A stretch of 64,000 nucleotides of DNA from Tubulanus polymorphus (Eukaryota; Nemertea; Palaeonemertea; Tubulaniformes; Tubulanidae), in the NCBI RefSeq assembly GCF_964204645.1, contig NC_134030.1, positions 11,158,278-11,222,277 of the forward strand, given 5' to 3'. The notes beneath the pieces are model-generated. The model worked only from the letters and a program-made list of their open reading frames with translations, made no database searches and was not told where the DNA came from. Numbering within the stretch: the stretch's first letter is position 1; every line of letters begins with the position of its first letter. This document shows, piece after piece, positions 31,127 to 43,436 of the stretch. The translations under genes and the position numbers were made by a program.

Positions 31127-31796
31127 GGTATACGGTAAAAATGTCCCGGGAGAAATGTCCCCGGAAAAAAATGTCCCGGAAAATATGTACCCGGAAAAAT
31201 GTCCCAGAGAAAAAATGTTCCCGAAAAAAAATGTCCCAGTCTATGATTACTAACTTAATGTAGTTAATTTCGCATCATAATAACACTAGAGAACAAACAT
31301 GGTAATACATTTTAATTACAATTTTAACATTTTATAACAAATAATGGCTCTTCTATGATTTAGATATTTGTATTACAAATTTAAAATGTCCTTAAATTTG
31401 ACGTATTAATTGAAGTAACTGTGCATTTACTTTATAACTTTTCATAATTTCCTCCATTAATGATATGTAATTTAGTAACTGCGCATTCAATTCAATAGTA
31501 AGATCTTCTTAAATTTGACGTATCATGTAATGAGTTCACATGTACTCAATAGGCAAAATTAATCAATGCTAAAATTTTAGGCCTATAATTCTCATGTTCA
31601 CTCAATGAATTCTTTTTAATGGTTAGTGTGCAATTTACACAATTACCAAGTTTGTTCTCCCGATTAACATTGATGTGTAATTTGCTAAATTATTAATGAT
31701 TGACTGCCGGGACATTTTTTCTACCTCATGGGACAATTTTTCCCTTGGACATATTTTCCGGGGACATTATTTCCCGGGACATTTTTACCTACATCT
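31127..31796. mobile_element. MITE built of GTCCCGGG repeats
   Basis: Ends in inverted GGTAAAAATGTCCCGGG (31134-31150) and its reverse complement (31773-31789). The ends are made of tandem AAATGTCCC(C)GG units, and the centre is AT-rich without an ORF. GACTATAT occurs directly outside at 31119-31126 and 31797-31804, a possible 8-bp target duplication (hAT-like size). It lies in an intron of the lectin-module series. Confidence 0.7.
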
Positions 31797-33227
31797 GACT
31801 ATATACACGTGGAGGTACATTAAGTAACGATAAAACTAAGTACATTTACCGAGTGTATAATATCTATATAATAATCTGTTCACGGCTGGATGGTAACCAG
31901 CGAGTTTTGGTCTCGAAGTCGATGTCAACTTAATCGACATCTAAAGGTTAAATGAAGTAGTTGAATTAGTAGTAGTTTAGCATGGGAGAAGTCTGTAAAA
32001 TAGTTGGCTGGCTAGAAAATAGATTTGTTCAATCGGTGAGCCATTCGGACTTTCTTGGTACCGTTGGAAAGCCAACATCATTGGGGCTTCGGACGGAAAT
32101 CTCAGCAATAACTCACAAACTATGATATATAGCCTTGACATTTCAAAACTGGAAACAATTTCAAATAATTGCCAACAATCATCTAAATTGACCCAAAATG
32201 TTAGAAAAAGAAATTATAGATGGTTTAACGACAAGTGTCACTTCAGTGATACTATTCCAATAAACAATTCCAGCAGCTGTGTTATCCAGAAAGAGGTCTA
32301 GTCGTTTATAGTTCCTGTACGGCGAAAAACCTTGTCGTAAACGCCGTTTCAAGCGCTCCGGAGAAGCTTTCTATATTGCATCTATCATTTCGATCCAGTT
32401 GACAGCCTTAGGCGCAGCAAAATAGGCAAACAGTCTTTAGTGTTGGTAAGGCCTTCAATTTGATGTACGGGGACCACTGAGTGAAACACACATTCTCCTC
32501 AAACAACTTAGACCTTTAAAGCTACCCGTATCTAAATTTTATTTGGAATGTAAATAGTCCCTCAATGTAACAAATCTACTTCGCAATGTCCCAACTGGAC
32601 CACACTCATCGATAACTGACGATGCGAGCTACTAACATAGCTCGTGTCTACACAAAATATCGAGTTGCAGGACTACTAACTCTGAAAAGAGAACTAACAC
32701 AACACGACAGGTATTGTATCCCAGTTTTATTGATGTACTCCTCAACTAACTACGAACTAACTCAACCCCCGGCAAACCCCAACTGCGTATGCTCATCTAC
32801 CAATCATAATCTTTCGAATTCACACTCTCAAACTAACATAACACATTCACTCCTTACAGGTTGGAACGAAACTTGCTCATGAAATCAAAATCAAAATGTA
32901 TACGGTATTTTGGGGCTATGAAAATTAGGCCAACCTTTAACGAGCTTTATATACAGGGGAAAATATGTTGATCGAATAATTATTCAAGAGCTCACTTGCT
33001 CTTCCCTAACATAACCCCTATATATATTATCCTTAGCATAACCCGATGGTTTTTTTACACCTGACTATGATCTTCTGTGGAAGTTCAAAATCAATTTTGA
33101 TTCGATAAATGAATTTGGTTTTTATCTTTGCACGTTGCGTTTATAGTGGGTTCTAATAATGTTACGTATCATTTCTCAATGTCCGAGTGTGATTATTTTC
33201 TTAGTATCATCATTTCAATATTTTCAG

Positions 33228-33422
33228 GCTCTGGTGATGGGGTAGATATACTATCGAATTCTCATGCGGCGTCGTTATACATATCGCAAAATGGCACAAC
33301 AACCGAATGGGAACCACTGCCGGGGAACCAACAATGCATAGACTTAAGAAGCGGATCTGTGCTTAAATATGAGCTGCCTAAGCCTCACGTGATTCGTGAA
33401 ATCCGAATAAGTAACGTCCAAG
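33228..33422 (+). CDS. Exon: beta-rich extracellular segment, possibly discoidin-like
   Basis: A phase 1-1 exon (acceptor TTTTCAG, donor G|GTGCG) coding 'LYISQNGTTTEWEPLPGNQQCIDLRSGSVLKYELPKPHVIREIRISNVQ' in three stretches. 'L..P..IREIRISN' resembles the strand in discoidin/fucolectin-type domains that follows the first core strands. No clear full domain, so only a weak family suggestion. Confidence 0.5.
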
Positions 33423-33498
33423 GTGCGTTGCTTCAATGTAACTTTAATGTTCATGTTTCGAAAAAACCTCTGAGATTTACTGTGGATTTTTTTTCTAG

Positions 33499-33810
33499 CT
33501 GCATTTATGGGAGTAAATGAGACAGATATTATCAATATTATTAATGAGGAAAAGAAAGGCCAGTGTAAATTGACGCATTCCGGTGAGACTTATCGGGGTA
33601 CCATATCACGGACATATACGGGAATCAAATGTCAAGCTTGGGCAACACAAGATCCACACGTATTCGACCAGGACGCGAACCACTTCCCGGAAAAAGACTT
33701 CGAAAAAGCGAAGAACTACTGCCGTAATCCTGACGGTGAGCCAGGTCCTTGGTGTTATACAACTGATCCTGATGTGCGCTGGGAGCTTTGTGAAATCTAC
33801 CCTTGTAGCT
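33499..33810 (+). CDS. Exon: complete kringle domain
   Basis: A phase 1-1 exon (acceptor TTTTCTAG, donor T|GTAAGT). It encodes a full kringle with all six cysteines: 'GQCKLTHSGETYRGTIS', 'YTGIKCQAWATQDPH', 'AKNYCRNPDGEPGPWCYT', 'VRWELCEIYPCS'. The Asp-x-Asp/aromatic lysine-binding residues are not obviously complete. It is a better-preserved copy of the module at 28309-28569, about 5 kb downstream. Confidence 0.9.
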
Positions 33811-34193
33811 GTAAGTGTATTCGAAAAATAATGCAACAAAAATAAAGTGACTGGTTTTCATCTAAGATCTAAATACGTAACATATGTAAATACGTAGTAC
33901 ACTTATTTCAGCTGACCTTGGTTCCGGTATACACTATACCTATATAAAAGGTTCGTTGAATTGATATACAGTTGCTGTTGCTTAATCTGAGGAATTCGTA
34001 TGCAGCGAAGTCTCATTCAAGGCCCGTAAATATAAATGCAAAAATTTTATAAATTTTTCACTGAATTCGTAAATATCATTTGTCTATATTTGACACACGC
34101 TGCATCTCTTGTTTTCAACTTCGTATCATTGATAATTTGTTTGTGACTTCCATGATTTTACTTTGGTAGCCGATATTTTCTCACGATTTCTGA

Positions 34194-34280
34194 AGTTTTC
34201 TCGCGCGAGAAAACCAAACTTTTTGAATTCTGCCGAGAGAAAAACAAACTTTTTGATTTCCCGCGCGAGAAAACCAAACG
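34194..34280. repeat. Short tandem repeat with CGCGCGAGAAAACCAAAC
   Basis: Three imperfect copies of a roughly 35-base unit, TTCTCGCGCGAGAAAACCAA followed by ACTTTTTGA. TCTCGCGCGAGA is a perfect palindrome. The repeat lies in an intron. Confidence 0.7.
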
Positions 34281-34623
34281 GGTTTATGTGAATATTCTAT
34301 CGTTGCTTTTAGCCGTACAGAAAATCGTTTAGTATGGCCCGAATCAGCCGCCATATTATACGTGTTTCTAATAACCTACGTTGTTTATGAACGCATTTCT
34401 AATCATTGTAACTTTCTTGGGAGGGTGGTTCATTGAAATATTTGCTGTTTCTCCAAAGATGAGAGGTTAGCGGATTTGACGACTTATATGTAAACAACTC
34501 CTCATTTACTTCATTAGGATTGTCAGATTCGTGAATATATTCGAGCTATTTCTTCGTTCATTTGTATTAATTTTCATTCATCGAGTTGATTTTTCATCTA
34601 TTATTTATCTGACTTTTCACAAG

Positions 34624-35182
34624 CTTGCCCCGATGGATGGGATCACAGTGACGGTGGGCATTGCTACCTGTTTTCAGAGCAACAGTTCACCAAACGCGAT
34701 GCGGAACGATACTGTCAAGATAAAGATCCACGCAATAGCCATGTATGTCAGTCTTATTTCGAGGATTCCGCAGTTAGATTTGCAACGGTGACCTTGTTTG
34801 GATTGAAACTATTTTCTATCTTTATCGGTAGTTACTTCACATCAACGGGCCGGATGAAATGAATTTCATAATGATTATTCTCAAACTTATATCAGTGAAG
34901 AACGTATGGATACAAGGGTCATCGGAAAACGATTTCACATTTCAGAGCTCCTTAGGAGGTAAACAAAATCATCCCCATCGATATTATCACAAATAACACA
35001 ATTGTATGGTGCATGTTGATCAATGAATGTGAATATATGGCTATTGTATGAAGAATCTAATCATCGTTTAGGAAAAAAGTATCGATTTGACTCTTTATTG
35101 TGGAACGCTATAACGGGGGATTGGATCCCGACTAACGCAAAGAACACAACGATGGCAATCGCCGTCTGCGAGACATTAAAAC
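34624..35182 (+). CDS. Exons of a C-type lectin domain
   Basis: Three pieces. From 34624: 'CPDGWDHSDGGHCYLFSEQ', 'TKRDAERYCQDKD'. At 34896-34958: 'NVWIQGSSENDFTF'. At 35072-35182: 'FDSLLWNAITGDWIPTNAK', 'AIAVCETLK'. Order and motifs (C-W..C, AE.YC, WI.....D.F, AVCE) fit a long-form C-type lectin. EPN/QPD is not seen. The end of the first exon is uncertain: the donor at 34743 would give the wrong phase, and a later one at 34828 keeps frame but adds untypical sequence. Confidence 0.7.
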
Positions 35183-35460
35183 GTAAGTATAACGTAGGTT
35201 GATGTGCACGTATGGGTAAGTCAAACCCACCGATTAATCTTGCTCGGTTTAATCCGGATCTTGGTCTAATCGGACAATCTTGCCGTCCATTAGTTAATTG
35301 ATATATAAACAATTTACTTTTAATCAGGATTTTCAGTAAACCGGATAAATTTTGTTGGTACGAAATCATCCAAATTCAGCGGATACTACCAACTGTACAT
35401 GTTATTGTAGTCACATGTGCATGTATGTGTGTATATATTGCGTGCGCGCGTGTACTGCAG

Positions 35461-35555
35461 GTTGTTTTGTAAACCGCACACCAACTATCACGTCAGAAGG
35501 CGCCACTGGGATATCAGGCGAAATAATACCTGTAATGGGGTTTGAGTGTAAATGA
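35461..35555 (+). CDS. Short exon or terminal exon
   Basis: Starts after TACTGCAG in phase 1 and is open for 31 codons ('CFVNRTPTITSEGATGISG', 'MGFEC') to a TGA at 35553. An AATAAA follows at once. The same spot also reads as a phase 1 donor (T|GTAAAT). Either the upstream module series ends here as a secreted protein, or this is a small linker exon. The sequence alone does not decide. Confidence 0.4.
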
Positions 35556-35830
35556 AATAAAGTATATAAATCAATTCGATCAAATTAGTTCATTTTCAAA
35601 TAGCCTAACTTAAATTGCAATTTTCGGGACAATTCAACAGCTAGGTGAATCACGCATTGAAATAAACTGATTATTCTATAGAATTCATATGTGGCACGAT
35701 TTTCATACACGCATTCGAATTTGACAAATTATTGTTAGATTTTAATTGAGTTTTGAAATTCATAGTTGATTTCGTACTGTACACTATAGCGAACTGTAGT
35801 GAAATGTTGCTTACCATAGTAGCGTTCCGG

Positions 35831-36713
35831 TGGGTCTGTCTAAAGAACATACGTCTAACTGCCCGTTGTTTTTTTCGTTTCGGGTGAAATATAAAATCCA
35901 GTTCGGGTTTTAGCTGATATCGAAGATTACTTTAAAGTGGGTTCGAGCGCCAAAATGTGCAATTGACAACTACATTATCTTAAGCCAGGACAGATGGATA
36001 GCGGGCCTAGGCCACACATCCAATAAACCATAAGCTTAGGGGGCCTACTGGACAGCACTATTACCCCCTTCATTTAAACCACTGCTACATGATATCATCC
36101 CACAGGTTTCAATAAAATATCAATTCTGTAACAGAGGAGAGGGGTATAATTGTAATAATAGATAATCAATTTTGAACTGTAGTTTTAATTTTCTTAATTG
36201 AAATTTTACTACAAAAACCAGAAATGTGAACAAAATCTTATCAGATTTTTGTCACATATTTTATTTATTCCAAAACAGATTCATACAGTTGATCATTCCA
36301 TACCTTGTACATGTTTTAAGATACAAATATATCTTTATTTGAAGTGAATGAAACTTATAAGTGGTTATGATACATCACAGCAGAGAAAAGCACTATTAAT
36401 CACACTATAGCCTTACATGTGCATAGCCTTGATGTAAATGGTTTTTTATAAATAATATGTTCCATTCTTTAAATTGTTTAATCGATAACGAATGCACTGA
36501 GTGAGAACCTTATTGAGAGCCTTATTGACAGGACAGCGGTATATCGCTCGGACACACGCGAGCTCCTTAGTACACACAGTATTATGGGGCGCCACGCTCA
36601 GGACTGGGTGAAGTCCTGAAATGAATCATTCAAGTAGCATCTAAAACACTAAAATCAAAATCGGAACGAAAAATCCAAAGGGCGGTTAGAGGTATGTGCT
36701 TTAGACAGACCCG
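35831..36713. repeat. Inverted-repeat element (probable MITE)
   Basis: GGGTCTGTCTAAAGAACATA at 35832, followed by CTAACTGCCC and a TTTTTTCG tract, is mirrored at 36664-36712 (CGAAAAATCC, GGGCGGTTAGAGGTATGTGC, CTTTAGACAGACCC). The 750-base interior has no ORF. Target duplication not found. Confidence 0.6.
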
Positions 36714-37930
36714 TTGCGGGTACCCCATTCAATTCAATTTCAATTCAGACTATTGCACAGTAATGTTTATGGATAACATTATTAACTTTTTACGGTAAGG
36801 AGCAGCAAATTTAATATTGGCTGTGTTTTAGCAATTCTTTGTATTTAGCATAAAAATCCGTGAAGCCAATTAAACAGTTCCAAAATTCTCATTTTAGGCC
36901 TACCAGCTCATTTTCTTCCTGATGAATGTGTCAATATTTTGCTATAGGTTTAGATTTTGTTCAATGCTCTATCCAATCATTCCAGCCATGAATGCCGATA
37001 GGCCTAGATGATGAGACAGCACAAATACTCATCAGAAAGTGACGAACACTGATTTATTGAATTTCTGCCATATAATGTATTTTTAGAACAAATAAACGTT
37101 GACTATTTTATCATACGGGAGTCTCCTACAATTTTGAGGTCTCTGAAAAATTTCAAGCTCAAACATTCCGAACTGAATATTTTCTGAAAAATTTAGTTTA
37201 AAAACAGAAAATGTCAAAACTTTATTGGCAATTAACTGTTTTTAAAACGGTAAATGGTTCTAGAAGATGTAAAAACCTTTTGAGTATGTGCAATTAAGTG
37301 GACACCTTCCGCTCCTTTGCTTACCCAGATACCGTAACGTATAGTACCTAAATATACATTATTGTTGTGGTTTTACGTCAAGAAACAGCCATGTTCCTTG
37401 GCCCCTGGGCCATTCATGTAAATAGTAAAAATATGCTTTTTTGCCTTCTGACTTTTCTATTTTTCAACTTGTAACATTGTTACGAATAAAGATATATATA
37501 TATTTTACCAGACCTTGACTAAGTTATATAATATTTTAACGTTACCTTAAAATATTAATGTAAGTATCCATCGACGAAGTATCTAACGAAATTAAAAAAG
37601 GAGCACACTTATTTATAGGTGCCACAGAAATAGTTCAAATCATTATCCACAACAATAAACCGTTCCTATTCTCACTACGTGGCGCTGCGGACATACGGAA
37701 GAAATCAGTTTGGCTTTTGTCATCCTCGCTGTCAGATGTGCTTTTACTGTTGTGGTGATTCACAGTTTGGCATTGTTCTGTGACCATGTGTACTTATGTT
37801 GAACTGTGTGGCTTCCCTTTTGCAGTTCGGAGCCTGTCGTCTGGGGTATTCCGCTGTGTGTGGAATAGGGGATAGTCCACTGTGTGTGGATGGCCAATGT
37901 GTTTGGACTTTGAGAATTTTTGATTATTTT
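36714..37930. other. Intronic or intergenic, no supported gene
   Basis: AT-rich non-coding sequence; no module-type exon with matching splice sites was recognised. Confidence 0.4.
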
Positions 37931-38200
37931 GATTGCCCACTTCGGTGGTCGGATCCAATGTGTTTGGACATATTTTTTGATACGTATATTTTGATTGCCC
38001 ACTTCGTTGGTTGGATCCAATGTGTTTGGACAAATTCTATAGATACGTATATTTTGATTGCCCACTTCGGTGGTCGGATCCAATGTGTTTGGACAAATTT
38101 TCTATGGATACGTATATTTTGATTGCCCATTTCGGTGGTCGGATCCAATGTGTTTGGACAAATTCTATAGATACGTATATTTCGATTGCCCACTTTGTTC
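37931..38200. repeat. 63-bp minisatellite
   Basis: Four full copies and part of a fifth of a 62-65-base unit beginning GATTGCCCACTTCGGTGGTC, with starts at 37931, 37993, 38056, 38121 and 38184. Because most units are close to a multiple of three, both strands stay open and show repeated peptides. No coding role is implied. Confidence 0.9.
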
Positions 38201-39342
38201 ACTTTGTGTGGACTAGAGGATGCGTGCCTTGCAGGACTGTGTGTCCTGTTGCCTACTGTGTGCGGGCTGGGGGTCTGTGTGCCCCGGAGTCCGCTGTGTG
38301 TGAGAAAAGATTGGAAGAATCGTTACGTTTAATAAAGAGTGATAATGAATAAGTGGATTTTAGGGCAGGGAAAACTCGAGCAGAGAAAACACGAGAGGTC
38401 AGGGTTGTTGGCTCTCCATATTCAATGTGTGTTTCGGTATAGTACGTTTGTGAGATTTATCGGTCAGGGAGTTCGCCTATTATTTCGGTTTTCTGATCCG
38501 TTCCGGTGATTTAATTAAGCGCATTTTCGTTTCCGTGGGGAGTTTAGTCGCGCTCAACGCCTGATTTAGTTTGCTCCGTTCGTGCGGGACGTGTGTCTAA
38601 TACCTTACATTTTGCAGTTTTTCGCAGCTTCGTGTTGCGTTTGCCCTTGTATTCCACGGGTTTTTTTTGTTGGTCAATTTGTCTTTTACCGTTTTCCGAG
38701 GTGGAAATGAAATTGCAAAAGATTTGGTGAGCTCGACCTATCGACCTCTGGTATGAAACAACATATACCATATCACTTAGTCTTCACCCAAGTTGTCGCT
38801 TATCGGTCGTTTTGCTGTCAACATTGATTCATAATACAGACAGATCAACTCACCGTTGAGTGAACGTCGCATGTGTGGCAGACAAGTGGCCTATATTGGT
38901 CGACCATTAAATAAATATAGAAATATAATAAAACTTAAACGATCAGATTGAACGATCCTACACCTGGAATTAGATAATTTTGATTGTACCGATTAGGTTT
39001 TATATTTCACATACAACTTGCTCGTCGATCATTCAATTTTTCATCATGACACCATTACTGGTCACTGTGCATATATCGTAATTAAAGTAAACTTGAATCA
39101 CTTCTTACTTTTTAACCATAGCTAAATGATCATTATACTCGCTCACTTCTATCAATTTCAGAATAAAATGAAAACCATGGGCATATCTCGTTGGCTTTAT
39201 ACCTGGGCCCGTACTGAGATTAATACTAGTTTATAGAATGGGGCCCCAATTTTTTCAATGTTTTACACTTACCGGAATACATATATTATGATTTATCGAA
39301 TTCTGAATTCGGCAGGGATTTATAGAATTGTTTTTATTTCAG

Positions 39343-40339
39343 AAAATCGAGTTTTTATCTATGGGAATTTGGAGCAGCATCAATCGGACAAACATAGTTA
39401 CAATTTCGAACTCTTTGGCACACGTCGAATTCTTGTTACTACGATACCGCAACAGCTATCTGGAATAATCTTTTCCATCGGTTATCGAAGTAATACGCAT
39501 GGCGGCGCCATGCTTGCCAAATTAAAACGCGGAACTGTGTTGGATAAAAAATCGAATTGGAAATTTATCTTTCCAAAAAATGCAAACTTGCCTCATTTTT
39601 CAAGTAAATCTGAATATTGTACAGCCTCATTCACTGCAAACTCAACAAAGCATCAGCGGATAGTTGTGGAAAGTATTGTACGTATTTCCATAAAAAAGGG
39701 CTGGAGACCATCGACGATGGAACGATTGAAATTGCCAGTGTCAGGTGGCGATATGATAGCGCTACTCCCTCTCGGTGACGCTAATTTTGAATCATCGGAA
39801 GACCATAATATCACAAACCGGCCGGGTATGATATTTGATGCCATGGAAATATGTGATATTACCGATAATGTGTTATGCGCAAGGAACATGACACGGGCAT
39901 CTGTGAAAATATTTTTTTTCATCGAAGATGAGTATTCAGGTCTGTATTCTATTTGAGATTTTCGAGGTTGAATCGGTGTCTTAGGATTTTTTTAAAGACA
40001 TTTTTTTATAAACCTAAAACTACTTGGAATTAACCTAAAAAGCCTTTTAATGGATACGTCTTCAAGTCGCTCCCAAACTAGGATTTGTGTGAAATTATAC
40101 TTTTCTCCAAAAATATCTTTCAGGTAAACCTCACGTCCCTCGTGCAACGAATGAGGGTGCAGTACAGATAATGACGAATAACGAACAGCATCAAACAGAT
40201 TGCCGAATAGTTCCTCATCTGTATCCCCAATCTGATAGGGAGGTCATTCATGTGTGCCACGCGAACGATGTTTCAAGCCTGATATTCAAAATAACAACGA
40301 ATGTCACAATCTGTAGTATTTCCGCGTTTGGTTATCCAG
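39343..40339 (+). CDS. Two exons: large uncharacterised extracellular module and a fucolectin-like end
   Basis: Exon 39343-39939 (phase 1-1, about 199 codons) carries no domain I recognise. It is rich in beta-prone segments and has several N-x-S/T sites and few cysteines. Exon 40124-40339 (phase 1-1) contains 'CRIVPHLYPQSDREVIHVC' and ends 'VTICSISAFGYP', which resembles the final strand of fucolectin/discoidin-type domains (LCEVEVYG pattern). If the donor at 40340 is not used, the frame runs on to a stop at 40423. That would make this the end of a gene. Confidence 0.6.
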
Positions 40340-41258
40340 GTAGAGTAAAAATGAGTAATGGAACGGTTTTGCTCTCAATCTGTAAAATCTTGCGAGCATC
40401 TAGCCTCAAGGCCTTTAGAATCTAGTGACACAACGTCATATTGGCGATGGCGGGCAACTAAAGCAAGGAGGCAAGATAAAAACATCGAAACAACGAGACG
40501 TGTTTCGTTGTTCAGTTCGACGGCTATTGCATACATGAAACAATGGGGAATCACAACAAATGTACAAATGAAATAAACTTATTTCATTTTCAGATTTTGG
40601 CATACTTTCTTTTTAATTGATTTATTGAAGAAAAATTTATTCAGTTTCATTGAAATATAAATGGTATCGAACGCGGAAGACCGAGTAATTACTAGCGAAG
40701 TTGGTGGATCCTTGCTGCCATACGTAAAATCCTCAAGTGCCACAGGAGGTCGTAGGTGTCCCATACTGACCAAGCGAAAATCAAACATGTTTGATTTGAT
40801 CTGATTTGAACATTTTCTTTTTCAAAATTTGATTCCACAAACATTGATATTCGTTTCTCTTAAACGTAAACGACACAAGGAGACGTTCAGTAACATGTTT
40901 CTGTCTTCTGTTATCGTGTTTCCCTGCGTTGTGTGCATTTTGCCTAAGTAGTTTAGAAGTATTAAGCTGAAAACGCACACGAAGTTTCCGCTCAAATAAC
41001 AAGATATGGGCGAGTAACAATTGCTCATCAACATTTTTGCAACCGAAACGAACCGAGCGCTTTGCCAGGCGCCTCCAGCTGGTGGCGCCGCCAATATCTC
41101 TTTTGTTCTCTCAGCCAATCACTGTTGAGTACAAGTTCTTTTCTCTTCCACATCCCGAGCGTGAAAGGTTACGTTTTATTTTTGTCCTTATTTACCCCCC
41201 TTTGATCCTATTTTGCTAGGCCATCCGTGTCTAAATTCTATTCACACAATACGGCAGG

Positions 41259-41901
41259 ATGTCAAGGAACATTGTGATAGTTGGACATAGCTATATCAGG
41301 CGTTTGAAAGACTTTATTGAGGGAAATCATTCCACGTATTCAATCGTGAAGCCGGACTGTGGCCTGAATGTGGAGCGTTTTAATTATTCAACACCTCGGT
41401 TGATCGGTATTGGGGGTGCAACGATCGATACTTTGGTCAATCGCGACATCCTGTCTTCCATAAATGAATGCCAACCCTCATTAGTGATTTTACAGATAGG
41501 GTCGAACGACCTATGCAATCGGTACCTTACGCCAACATTCGTTGGGATGAAAGTTTTTCAATACGCGACATCGGTGGCCGAGCAGACTGGTGCTTTAGTG
41601 TACATTTGTGATCCTATATGCCGTATACCAGTTATAGAAATTTTAGTCGAGAAGCCGGGGATAAGAGAGAGTTTTTGAGATGCAGGAGTTCTTGCACACC
41701 GTCTGCGACGGTTGCAAGAATGCTTTTTCCTGGCGTCATCGCGGGTTTTGGAATTCGCGACATAACGTTTTTGCCCAAGATGGGGTCCACCTTAACCTGC
41801 AGGGACAGTTGATGTTTTATCGATCGCTACGTGGCGCCATTGTGAATGCCCATCACAAACTAAAAGACGACCGGTGGCCAACTGCCGGTTCGTCCCAGTA
41901 A
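41259..41901 (+). pseudogene. SGNH/GDSL-like hydrolase ORF of the YR retroelement
   Basis: The first frame (41259-41678) contains SGNH block I as 'IVGHSYIRRL' and block III as 'LQIGSNDL'. Block V 'DGVHLN' appears only in another frame (41680-41901). The reading frame changes at about 41620-41690, so the gene is broken. SGNH esterase domains accompany several Ngaro-like retroelements; their role is unknown. The stop codon lies in the first copy of a 55-base tandem repeat. Confidence 0.75.
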
Positions 41902-41976
41902 AACTGATAATCTGTGGAGAAACGACCGGTGGCCAACTGCCGGTTCGTCCCAGTAAAACTGATAATCTGTGTAGAA
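41867..41976. repeat. Two copies of a 55-bp repeat with a hairpin
   Basis: Unit ACGACCGGTGGCCAACTGCC... at 41867-41921 and 41922-41976, differing at about one base. Each contains ACCGG...CCGGT as an inverted repeat. Further right, at 42030-42200, three looser copies alternate CAGGTGGTC(T) with (G)ACCTTAATTGNCCTG, also able to pair. Confidence 0.8.
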
Positions 41977-42625
41977 ACGACTCTTACCGTTAAATTATTT
42001 GCGGGGCCTTAATTTACCTTTTATCTAACAGGTGGTCTCTGATTCTGACAGCAGGTTATATGACCTTAATTGCCCTGTGTTTTTCGGTTATCAGGTGGTC
42101 TATTTTTGTTATTAATTTCATGGCCTTAATTGTCCTGTTATTCGGCAGGTGGTTTATGTTTATAGCTATACATTAAGGACTTAATTTTCCTGTTCAATGG
42201 GGACGGGTGTCCAGATGTTCGTATTTTCAACGTTTCAGGAGCCCACGTGCAGGGTTTGATTGCCCCGTCATCACGGATAGTCGAAACGCTTGTTGTCCAA
42301 TTATTTTATCGACGTTTAGACATGCAAAATACTCACTTTTCAGAACAACGAGTTAGTTTAATTTCCGTCGTGTATGCCGGGTACCCTTAGGGCTCATGTT
42401 TTTTTGGGATTAATTGTCCCGCCATTTGGTTAGGTGCCTTAAATTTATTGGTCTCATAGCGTCCTCAAGTGTGGTCTGCTTGTGACATATACGTTACTGT
42501 TTCTAATTTTAGGCTTAAAATCCTACCAGCGTCTATGCGGGTACCCTTCCTGAGTGAATTTTAATTACTATATCCAAGAAAATTTTTGTTTTTGTTGTGT
42601 TGTAGTGTAGTAGAATTCATTCAAA

Positions 42626-43427
42626 ATGAATCGTGGCAAAAGATCGTCGTCGGCAACCCAACGCGGTGCGAAACGTAGCCGAGTTTCAGCTGCGTCAACT
42701 AGTAGTACCCGAAGTTCAGCCGCACCGACGCGTAGTAGCCGAGTTTCAACTGCGTCGACGAGTATGCAGGAAAAAGAGGCAAGGGTCGACCGCCTCTTGG
42801 ACACTCTGGAGAGGGCAGTGGCATTGTTGCCCCAAATTCAACAGGACGATGCCAATTCCGACAGATGAAGGTAATGGGGGCACTGCAGTGCTGCCCAACA
42901 TGGGTCAGGAAACGCCTGCCCTGTCCATCGCCCCATCCAAGGCGGCCGCCTTGAAGTCGATCGAACAATGGTTGCGTGCGTATGAAATATTTTGTGCGGT
43001 GCATCTTCGTAGTTGTCCGGCTGACGCCATACCTTTACTAAAATATGGCCGCAGTGTACAAAATTTGGCCGCCCAAGGGGAGGACTGGTCATTTTACGAC
43101 ATGAATTTCCGGGCAGAACGTTTCTCACCTGAGGGGGCCACTCGCAGTTGGGACACCGTCGATTGGGAGCTTTGGATGGAGTCCAAAACTCGACGCCCCT
43201 CCAGCCAGTCCTTTCGCAACAGCTCCTCGCAATCGCTCGCCAAAGTCTGTTTTGCGTACAACAGCTTCTCTGGGTGTACCCGGAAATCCTGCATCTATGC
43301 ACACAGATGTAAATTTTGCAGGGGCTCACACTCGGCAGTCAATTGTGCCCGGTCAGCCGGCACTGGCAACCAGCGTCCCGAAAGACCCAAGGCTGCCAAG
43401 CCTCCCCACACCGGTTGGAATAACTAA
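42626..43427 (+). pseudogene. Gag-like ORF of the YR retroelement
   Basis: Begins ATG at 42626 with a basic, Ser/Arg-rich N-terminus and a leucine-zipper-like helix ('RVDRLLDTLERAVALLPQI'). The homologous frame then continues one register away through 'SIEQWLRAYEIFCAVHL' and a zinc-knuckle-like block 'CFAYNSFSGC', 'HRCKFCRGSHSAVNC'. One frameshift near 42865 separates them. It should package the RNA in an intact copy. Confidence 0.7.
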
Positions 43428-43436
43428 ACTTCTACC

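Noticed and set aside
37760-38352. Several repetitive ORFs on both strands
   Set aside because: They arise from a minisatellite with a unit near 63 bases, which keeps frames open by arithmetic.
40358-40576. 72-codon + strand frame followed by AATAAA
   Set aside because: No homology seen and no acceptor in the right phase; it may simply be intron sequence after the donor at 40340.
42699-43329. Antisense frames within the gag-like region
   Set aside because: They are shadows of the retroelement's gag frame on the opposite strand.
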